Source of the DNA: Pseudomonadota bacterium
Lineage (GTDB): Bacteria; Desulfobacterota; Syntrophia; Syntrophales; JADFWA01
Reading direction: 5' to 3'
Length of the DNA: 8,894 nt
Assembly: GCA_030612385.1 (NCBI GenBank)
Contig: JAUWNZ010000038.1
Span: 1 to 8,894 of the forward strand
Shown here: positions 1 through 4,960 of the stretch, one piece after another
Position numbering within the stretch: the first letter of the stretch is position 1
Layout: each line of letters starts with the position of its first letter
Position numbers and translations under genes: made by a program
Notes under the pieces: generated by a model
Databases searched by the model: none
Told to the model about the DNA's origin: nothing
What the model saw: the letters and a program-made list of their open reading frames with translations, nothing else

Positions 1-186
1 AAGTTCCTGCGCACGGTTGCTGGGTGTGCTGTTATCAAAAACATCTCCGGCAATCAGCAGCGCATCGATACTTTCGGTCTGTATGAATCCTGCCAGCCAG
101 TCTAAAAATGCCGAAAACTCATCGTATCGCTTCCGGCCATATAAAGAGCGGCCAATGTGCCAGTCTGATGTGTGAAGGATTTTCAT
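1..186 (-). CDS. sbcD: SbcD, nuclease subunit of the SbcCD complex (5' part only)
   Basis: This is the N-terminal 62 codons of a calcineurin-fold metallophosphoesterase; the gene continues past the left edge. The protein opens MKILHTSDWHIGRSLYGRKR. It carries metal-binding motif I as D8-x-H10 and motif II as GDVFD (G47-D51), in the spacing of SbcD/Mre11. SbcD pairs with the SMC-like ATPase SbcC as an ATP-dependent endo/exonuclease that opens DNA hairpins and trims blocked double-strand ends in the cytoplasm. The ATG at 186 is the first codon of the conserved N-terminus. An AAGGA sequence lies 8 nt upstream. Family full length is roughly 380-420 residues, so most of the gene is outside the window, and sbcC is expected beyond it. 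It is probably a housekeeping gene flanking the accessory region. Identification is confident from the motifs; completeness of the gene cannot be judged. Confidence 0.93.
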   Translation of the reverse strand, partial: MKILHTSDWHIGRSLYGRKRYDEFSAFLDWLAGFIQTESIDALLIAGDVFDNSTPSNRAQEL

Positions 187-300
187 GAAGGTAATCCTTA
201 TGATTTTCACTGCCTGTTTGTAACTACCCAGGTTCACAGTTCCGGGGTTCAGGGTTCAACGGTTGAAGGAAGAGAATCGGGTGATATCTTAATAAATTTG

Positions 301-328
301 GATATGGGCGACTCTAATCGCCCACATC
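301..328. repeat. Hairpin-forming palindrome
   Basis: TGGGCGA (305-311) pairs with TCGCCCA (318-324) around a 6-nt loop. After one mismatch the stem continues with GAT (301-303) and ATC (326-328). No T-run follows on either strand, so I do not call it a terminator. Confidence 0.5.
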
Positions 329-393
329 GGGAGGTTAAAACCTTCCCTACCCTAACCCGGACAAACCGGAAGAGCTCAAAGGCAGGCGGGTGG

Positions 394-417
394 CATGGAC
401 AAACTCGTTTGTCCGTG
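394..417. repeat. Hairpin-forming palindrome
   Basis: GGACAAAC (397-404) and GTTTGTCC (407-414) are perfectly complementary with only two bases between them. Including a T-G wobble, the stem extends to 11 pairs. An extra direct copy of GGACAAAC lies at 359-366. There is no adjacent T-run. Confidence 0.5.
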
Positions 418-449
418 TATAACTACTCAGACTGAAAGCTAAATATCAC

Positions 450-470
450 TGGCCGTTCGGGGAACGGCCA
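450..470. repeat. GC-rich hairpin-forming palindrome
   Basis: GGCCGTTC (451-458) pairs perfectly with GAACGGCC (462-469) around GGG, and T450 with A470 adds a ninth pair. The strength is terminator-like, but neither strand has the following T-run. It fits a REP-type palindrome better than an intrinsic terminator. Confidence 0.5.
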
Positions 471-634
471 CTACAACCCACAACCTACAACTAAATTCTT
501 TTGCCATTTTTGCACGAATTTCACGACTAAGGGAAAAATTTATTGAGAGGTTACAGAATTAATTTGATTGGAACTCTTTTAACTGTGAACTGTAAACCCG
601 ACAACCTGAGTAGTTACGATTTCTCCATTCATAA

Positions 635-955
635 TCAATGAACTGCACTATTCATCAGAGATGAAATTGGCTCTATCGTTAGTTTGAAACCAAGGGAATT
701 CAATATAATATCCAATGTTTTTAATCTTGGATTGCCACTCTTCGACAAGGTTCTGTATAAACTTTGCCGATTCAGTTCTGTCTTTTTTGCGAGTTCGGTT
801 ATACCTCCTTGAGCATCTGCAACAGTTCTAATAGCAATAAGAAAAGCTTCGATATTTCCATCCTTTTCATATTCGTCAAGGGACGCTTTGAGATATTCCG
901 ATGCCTCATCAGGGTCCTGCATTGTTTCTTTAACAAAATTTCTGTAATTTCTCAT
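635..955 (-). CDS. HigA-type antitoxin (HTH addiction-module antidote), now without an intact toxin
   Basis: This 106-residue protein fits the 'probable addiction module antidote' family, the antitoxin encoded just downstream of HI1419-type toxins. Such antitoxins bind and block the partner toxin and repress their own operon. A helical N-terminal segment is followed by a Cro/CI-like helix-turn-helix at about residues 50-75 (GGITELAKKTELNRQSLYRT) and the conserved tail LKTLDIILNSLGFKLTIEP. The ATG at 955 has an excellent Shine-Dalgarno (CAGGAGG, 967-961) 5 nt upstream. The surviving end of the toxin frame overlaps this start: its TGA occupies 954-952 within ATGA. That is the usual coupling of toxin-first modules. 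Because the toxin is broken, the gene is an orphan antitoxin. It may persist as a repressor or as protection against related toxins (inference). Confidence 0.85.
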   Translation of the reverse strand: MRNYRNFVKETMQDPDEASEYLKASLDEYEKDGNIEAFLIAIRTVADAQGGITELAKKTELNRQSLYRTLSKSGNPRLKTLDIILNSLGFKLTIEPISSLMNSAVH

Positions 956-1123
956 GACATCCTCCTGCTGATATATTCATTCCAGTATTTTTTTGCTCAC
1001 CCTGTCAAGCTTCGCAAATACTCTGGCCCGAGTTGAAATAGATACTGTTTTTATCCATTTTGCAAATGGCTCATTACCACTATTGTCCTGGAATATTTTG
1101 ATTTTCTTTCTTGTTGCATCCAC
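952..1123 (-). pseudogene. Remnant of a HigB/RelE-type addiction-module toxin with internal deletion
   Basis: From a GTG at 1123 the frame encodes 48 residues and stops at 977. It includes KIKIFQDNSGNEPFAKWI and ARVFAKLDRVS, the N-terminal signature of HI1419-like 'addiction module killer' toxins, which are mRNA-cleaving RelE-fold ribonucleases of about 95-105 residues. It ends where the family continues with its central and C-terminal strands. In the next frame, from the A7 run at 994-988, the DNA reads KKYWNEYISRRMS and then TGA at 954-952. That is the expected toxin C-terminus overlapping the antitoxin start. So about half of the toxin, the part carrying most of the active site, is gone, and the two ends are out of frame. 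Removing one A would join the ends but would still give only about 56 residues. The GTG start is a guess; an in-frame TAG lies four codons upstream. Confidence 0.75.
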
Positions 1124-1128
1124 AATCA

Positions 1129-1157
1129 AGTGTCGCTAATACACGACAAAATGTCAA
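1129..1157 (-). promoter_or_regulatory. Candidate promoter/operator of the toxin-antitoxin locus
   Basis: On the minus strand a perfect TTGACA -35 box lies at 1157-1152. A 17-nt spacer leads to a poor -10 match (GACACT, 1134-1129; 3 of 6). The spacer region carries the inverted repeat TGTCG (1131-1135) and CGACA (1144-1148) with 8 nt between. It lies just upstream of the toxin start, where HigA-type antitoxins bind for autorepression. The position is persuasive; the -10 is weak. Confidence 0.3.
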
Positions 1158-1200
1158 TGATAAATTTGTATTTTCGGGTAGAGTATCCCTATTTTTAGAT

Positions 1201-3591
1201 TTATTCATGAGCCTCGATGATCGTCCTTATGTCCTGAAAATGACTCTCAACGAACCGGACGCTTGTGTCCAGCTCTCCGAGCTGCAGAGAGACTTCGATA
1301 TCTTCCGAATCCATCAGTGCGTTTTTCAAAGATTCCATGGCTCCTTCATCATGCTTCACGAATTCATTGTACATAGCCGCGCATAGGGGGCACAGGGCCA
1401 GGAATTGCGCTTCATGTTCCTTGGTAAAATGATCTCTGGAAAGCGCCTCCACCGCCTCGAAATAGTATTCACCATCACGTTTCTTAAAAGGCATCTCTTC
1501 CTTGCAGATTTGGCAAATCATCTGGCCAGCTTCGTTCTTGTATTTGTTTCTGAGCCACAGGATTGGATCGACTGCCCCTCTTGTAGTCCGAACGCTTCTG
1601 TCTCGTTGTTCGTATTCCTTGTTGGGGGCATCGCCCAATTGTTCCGCAAGTTTCTCTCGTCTACGCTCGGGATTCGAAGAGTCTCTTTCCAGAAATGCCG
1701 GCTTCTGAGCCGAGATGGCAGCCTTCCACTGTTTGAACTCCTCGGGATGTTGCCTCAGTAATTCAATATCCTCTGCTGGGACACCAGCTTCCTTTGCAAG
1801 TTTTGCCAGAACGTCTTTTTTCATACCGAGCTGGTCTGCCACCCTTTCATCTCGGACAAATGATTCGGGAAGGTCACCAAGGGTTAGCTCGCTCGGTTTA
1901 CACATTCTCTCGTCCGAGCCCGGTAGCCATGCGGTATCAATCAACAAACGACCAAATTCAGATGTTCGATCCTCTGTGGTGCTATTCTCATATGTTTGCC
2001 TTGTTGATGTTTCCACAACCCCGCGAATGCAAGCAGCGTTGGGGACAGCAATATTGTTCCATATAAATACGCTTCTCTCTGGAGTTGGATTAGCTATCGC
2101 ACATTCCAACCCATCGACAAATATGTCTGGATCAAACCCATTAATGGCTCTCTCATGCCAACCATGAAAATCCTTCATGGAGACGTATCCCTGTCTGTTG
2201 CTTTCTATCCGTTGAACCCTTACGGATTCACTGACTCCGAGTTCCTTAAATAGTGTCATCGCAGACTGAGCGTACTCCGGGTTGACACACGCGAAGGAAT
2301 CGTTTCCAGAAAAATACATTCGCAGCTCATCACTTCCGAAATAGACTTCATTTGGCCTCCGGTAGATAGTGCCCCCTGCACTTGGGTTTTCTACAAGAAT
2401 GAACTGTGTGGCACGCAGCCGCTCCCGCAGCCGCCATTTCTTCTCGTGAGAATCTGTCGCGTATGCGCCTTCAATTGTGATGAAATCGCGCTTGTGCTCG
2501 TCAATGAAAATTATTGCCGGATCAGTTGTGTATTTCGGAAGTATCTGTTCAATAACCTCTGCCACAAGGTCCAGCTCCGGAATTCCCAACTCATTAAGAA
2601 ACTGGTAGGTTTTCTTATCCTGAGATAGTTTTACCTTTATGATTGGTAAAGATGTTTCGGTGTCTGCTCCAACTGTCAGGTATGCGTTTGGTGAGTCGTT
2701 GTCTCGGAATGGTTTAACGTGGGACCCGTCTTGCAGCCGGATAAACGGTTTTTCGCGCAATGGTCCAGCAGGATTCCAGTAGCCGCCTCCCTGTTTCCAG
2801 AGGGCTTTTTGACCTACAAGCTGCGTATAAAATGCGGTCATCCAATCATCAGTTTGTTTTTCGAGAAAGGAGCCTTCTATCTTTCTAGCGAAGCTATCCG
2901 GTGTTATTTCTTCAACCTTCAGCTCTTCTCGGATATATTTCCACAAATCATGTTTTGTTCGTTCTGTTATTTCACCGGAAATACATTTTAGAGGGTTTTC
3001 GGTCTTAAATAGCTGCTTCAGCTGTTCATCTCGCAACAATGTGCGCAACCATTCTGCACTTGCCAATTTGACGTTTCGCGCTGTGACAAACGTCCCGTCA
3101 TCCGCAGGGAGCAGTTTCTTGTCCATGAGAGCATCGCGGACTGCCTCGACGATTGGATAGAACATGCCGTCTTCTGGAAAATCGTCCATTCTGATCGGGA
3201 GAGTTTCAAGAAGACTGACAGTCAAGAGTCCCATTTCTTTCAGGGTAGGCAGCACCTGTTCAGTTACGAGAAATGTAGTTTCCTCTATCAGTTTCCTATT
3301 CCATTCGTTGTCTTCAATGTCTGAACGCGAGGCATTGGTATCATATGAACCTTGAACAAGAAAACCAAAACGTGTCTCAAGTTTTGTAGGAAAATAAACG
3401 ACCAGTGGGGAAGATTCAGTTTTCTGGATTATTTGTTTTTTTGATTTCCCATCATCTTTTAATCTGAATGCTACTTCAACAAAACTTTCACATGATGAAT
3501 TCGCATCGTCAAGATGCCGCCTAAAAACAAGCCACTCCTCCTCCTCTTCTTCATCTTCATCTTCATCTTCATTCCCCTGCTGTCCTATCAC
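1201..3591 (-). CDS. Sacsin-like protein, middle and C-terminal part (split from its ATPase domain by a frame change)
   Basis: This 796-residue frame starts at a GTG with AAGG 5 nt upstream. The same frame is open further upstream to about 3732, encoding GSRVLLFLKHISEIEW and following residues. That is the expected continuation of the sacsin-like ATPase in the preceding frame, so this is the second part of one broken or recoded gene of about 1019 residues, not an independent gene. In order it shows an acidic linker (residues 7-19, Asp/Glu only); a sacsin-type segment with FPTKLETRFGFLVQGSYDTN at about 67-86; a long helical region; and a C-terminal HNH-like module with Cys pairs C693/C696 and C734/C737. 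The expected catalytic His-His is missing there (EAVEAL), so zinc binding seems kept and nuclease activity doubtful. It is the last gene of the operon. The role is unknown; a structural or sensor part of a defence complex is inferred. Confidence 0.8.
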   Translation of the reverse strand: MIGQQGNEDEDEDEEEEEEWLVFRRHLDDANSSCESFVEVAFRLKDDGKSKKQIIQKTESSPLVVYFPTKLETRFGFLVQGSYDTNASRSDIEDNEWNRKLIEETTFLVTEQVLPTLKEMGLLTVSLLETLPIRMDDFPEDGMFYPIVEAVRDALMDKKLLPADDGTFVTARNVKLASAEWLRTLLRDEQLKQLFKTENPLKCISGEITERTKHDLWKYIREELKVEEITPDSFARKIEGSFLEKQTDDWMTAFYTQLVGQKALWKQGGGYWNPAGPLREKPFIRLQDGSHVKPFRDNDSPNAYLTVGADTETSLPIIKVKLSQDKKTYQFLNELGIPELDLVAEVIEQILPKYTTDPAIIFIDEHKRDFITIEGAYATDSHEKKWRLRERLRATQFILVENPSAGGTIYRRPNEVYFGSDELRMYFSGNDSFACVNPEYAQSAMTLFKELGVSESVRVQRIESNRQGYVSMKDFHGWHERAINGFDPDIFVDGLECAIANPTPERSVFIWNNIAVPNAACIRGVVETSTRQTYENSTTEDRTSEFGRLLIDTAWLPGSDERMCKPSELTLGDLPESFVRDERVADQLGMKKDVLAKLAKEAGVPAEDIELLRQHPEEFKQWKAAISAQKPAFLERDSSNPERRREKLAEQLGDAPNKEYEQRDRSVRTTRGAVDPILWLRNKYKNEAGQMICQICKEEMPFKKRDGEYYFEAVEALSRDHFTKEHEAQFLALCPLCAAMYNEFVKHDEGAMESLKNALMDSEDIEVSLQLGELDTSVRFVESHFQDIRTIIEAHE
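3536..3575. repeat. Short in-frame simple-sequence repeat encoding an acidic linker
   Basis: The plus strand reads CTC/CTT units followed by repeated TTCATC. On the coding strand these give GAA/GAG/GAT codons and an uninterrupted Asp/Glu tract just after the ATPase-proximal part of the sacsin-like protein. Gain or loss of units would stay in frame, so length variation between strains would be tolerated. It lies between domains, which fits a flexible spacer. Confidence 0.6.
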
Positions 3592-3722
3592 AGTAACCTT
3601 TTGGACTAACCGGCCACGCTGTTTTGATTCTTTAAGATATTGCCCTTCGTCTTGGCCTTCAATTTTCCATTCAATTTCTGATATATGTTTCAGAAAAAGT
3701 AAAACACGTGAGCCGATCTTTT

Positions 3723-3734
3723 TCAGTTTTTTTC
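3723..3734 (-). other. Candidate -1 frameshift site (A AAA AAC then TGA)
   Basis: On the minus strand the gene reads GAA AAA AAC TGA at 3734-3723. Zero-frame reading stops at TGA. A -1 slip on the heptamer A AAA AAC (3732-3726) continues as CTG AAA AAG ATC and joins the conserved sacsin-like downstream sequence without loss. The heptamer fits the X XXY YYZ rule exactly. A downstream 7-bp A-U-rich stem is possible (GAAAAAG 3724-3718 with CTTTTTC 3699-3693), but it is weak and close to the slip site. The same outcome would follow from an A8 run miscalled as A7 or from a genuine one-base deletion, and the sequence alone cannot separate these. Confidence 0.45.
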
Positions 3735-4259
3735 TATAAGCTGGAATGCCTGTTCTTTTGAAAGGTCTTTATGATTGAATGGAAAAACAAAGACTGTCTC
3801 TCCATCGGCCATTTTTGGGAACCTATCAGCACTTCGAGGCCGAATATATCGTTCGATGATAAAATTTTCATCTCCGGAATGAATTTCTGGTGTTGAAGTA
3901 AATGCATATACCGACTTAAATCCTATGCCAAATTTCCCAATCTGAGTCTTGTCTTCGGACTTGGTTCCTTTGAGAACGTCCGAAATACCTTTTACATCGT
4001 TGATATTGAACTTTTCCCCGAAGTGTCGAAATTCTAAATGATTTTTATAGAGGAGAAACTTAACGTTGGCGGGCAATTTGTTTTCTGGATTGTTTTTCTT
4101 GCGACGCCCCAATGCATCTTCGGCGTTTTGAAGAAGCTCATAGATAAAATGTGTGCGATCACTATAAAGCTGTTCTGATATAAGCCGACCGATATCGTCA
4201 AATTCCTCGCCACGTCTGCGTATATTATCTTGGCAAATCCTTTCGTAGTCACTCGGCAT
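3723..4259 (-). CDS. Sacsin-like GHKL (Hsp90-fold) ATPase domain, N-terminal piece
   Basis: These 178 residues form most of a Bergerat-fold ATPase domain of the sacsin N-terminal type. The N-box is FIYELLQNAEDA (38-49), with catalytic Glu41 and Mg-coordinating Asn45. The glycine-rich lid motif is QIGKFGIGFKSVYAF (106-120). The adenine-contacting Asp of the usual DxG motif is replaced: the region reads RHFGEKF (78-84). I recall aromatic residues there in some bacterial relatives, so this need not mean loss of ATP binding. The start ATG at 4259 follows a weak GGGA 7 nt upstream, and an in-frame stop lies a few codons further up. The frame stops at 3723, before the domain is complete, at an A7 run. 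The missing continuation lies in the -1 frame. This domain would bind ATP and drive conformational change in a larger protein. Family identity is firm; whether a 178-residue product is made and works is uncertain. Confidence 0.85.
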   Translation of the reverse strand: MPSDYERICQDNIRRRGEEFDDIGRLISEQLYSDRTHFIYELLQNAEDALGRRKKNNPENKLPANVKFLLYKNHLEFRHFGEKFNINDVKGISDVLKGTKSEDKTQIGKFGIGFKSVYAFTSTPEIHSGDENFIIERYIRPRSADRFPKMADGETVFVFPFNHKDLSKEQAFQLIEKN

Positions 4260-4312
4260 AATAAATTCCCATTTTATCTTGCGCTGAGGATGATGTTAAT
4301 ACCATGAAACAA

Positions 4313-4960
4313 TTATTTTTCAATAACATTTACCATAACATCTATATTAAGATTGCCGGCAATACGCCGAATATATTTTGCTTTTGTTTCTGTACTTGAA
4401 AGTGTTTCGATGTAATATCCATCTATTTCATGAGCACTACCTGCTGATTCGTTTTTTTGTGTTGATACAAGTGGGTGCCCAAGTGTCCTGATAGACTGCA
4501 ACTCAGAAACGCGCTTTAAACCGATATGTTGGAGAGTTCTGATGAAAGTCTTTGTAGCGGTGTTTTCGCAAACAACCACTCCATCTGGAAACGTAACTTG
4601 TAGTCCTTTGGGCGGCGCTTTTTTGCCTTCTGTTGTTTTTGGACTTCGCATCACTCGAAGTTGACGCTTTATGTCTACAGCCAAGGATGAGAGTTCTTTT
4701 GCCAAATCAGTCAGTTTCCCTTTCTCTTCACTCGGAACCTTAAGTATGTTTTTAAGATTTTCTTTTTCCAAATTTATATCTTCTGGTATGGGAATCCGTA
4801 GATTTTCAAGGCCATTAATTATTTCAATAACTTTGCGGTATCTTGCCTTTGCTTCAACCAAAGTAGCATCGTCTAAAGTCGAATAATTTCCTAAACTCTT
4901 CTCAACCCAAACTCTCAATTGATAAATTATTTCTAAAGGATCGTAACTATCCATCTTCAT
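4313..4960 (-). CDS. Uncharacterised ~213-residue middle protein of the operon
   Basis: I do not recognise a characterised family. Residues 1-105 look almost wholly alpha-helical, with a charged, possibly coiled segment at 62-104. A basic, Pro/Lys-rich linker (107-119) leads to a compact mixed alpha/beta domain at about 119-213. That domain has the pattern VTFPDG ... ENTATKTFIRTLQHIG ... PLVST ... GYYIETLSSTETKAKYI. From memory, similar tails occur in uncharacterised accessory-region proteins; this is unverified. The ATG at 4960 overlaps the helicase TGA as ATGA, but its Shine-Dalgarno (GAGGAGGT) ends right beside it. The second ATG at 4954 lies 7 nt from GGAGG and is the likelier start, giving 213 residues. 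Translation is probably coupled to the helicase. There is no signal peptide or membrane segment, so it is cytoplasmic. An adaptor between the helicase and the ATPase is a guess from position. The gene looks more A+T-rich than the helicase gene. Confidence 0.85.
   Translation of the reverse strand: MKMDSYDPLEIIYQLRVWVEKSLGNYSTLDDATLVEAKARYRKVIEIINGLENLRIPIPEDINLEKENLKNILKVPSEEKGKLTDLAKELSSLAVDIKRQLRVMRSPKTTEGKKAPPKGLQVTFPDGVVVCENTATKTFIRTLQHIGLKRVSELQSIRTLGHPLVSTQKNESAGSAHEIDGYYIETLSSTETKAKYIRRIAGNLNIDVMVNVIEK

Larger units (their letters stand above)
220..617. repeat. Non-coding segment bounded by inverted repeats (candidate MITE-like or dispersed repeat)
   Basis: The left end 220-234 reads GTAACTACCCAGGTT. 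The reverse complement of 603-617 is GTAACTACTCAGGTT, so 14 of 15 bases match. A second perfect 10-bp inverted pair lies just inside: GTTCACAGTT at 232-241 and AACTGTGAAC at 581-590. A third copy of the outer core (TAACTACTCAG, 420-430) sits in the middle in the left-end orientation. Such symmetry over about 400 bp of gene-free DNA suggests a non-autonomous mobile or dispersed repeat. No transposase and no target duplication could be established, so the assignment is inference. Confidence 0.45.
187..634. other. Gene-free 448-bp intergenic stretch with inverted repeats and hairpins
   Basis: No convincing coding region lies between the sbcD start and the antitoxin stop. A short plus-strand open frame crosses sbcD and the repeats, has no recognisable domain and is treated as spurious. 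The stretch is rich in short GTTCA-type units around 231-268. It is bounded by an imperfect inverted repeat (220-234 with 603-617) and contains at least four hairpin-forming palindromes between 301 and 470. I see no clear terminator with a U-run and no convincing sigma-70 promoter for sbcD, although one must lie here or upstream. It resembles a dispersed non-coding repeat island rather than a simple promoter region. Confidence 0.6.

Noticed and set aside
172..435. Plus-strand open frame of 87 codons over the sbcD start and the intergenic repeats
   Set aside because: It overlaps conserved sbcD codons and palindromic repeat DNA. The translation looks like read-through of repeats with no recognisable fold.
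1177..1197. Possible intrinsic terminator (GGGTA...TATCCC then a T-rich stretch)
   Set aside because: The stem is only about three strong pairs, and the T-run lies on the plus strand where no gene ends. It does not serve the minus-strand operon.
1715..2167. Plus-strand open frame of 150 codons
   Set aside because: It is antisense to the well-supported sacsin-like coding region and has no motif of its own.
3591..3723. Treating the two sacsin-like frames as two independent genes
   Set aside because: The downstream frame is open back to the upstream stop and encodes conserved family sequence before its GTG. The first piece ends within the ATPase domain, so one split gene is the better reading.
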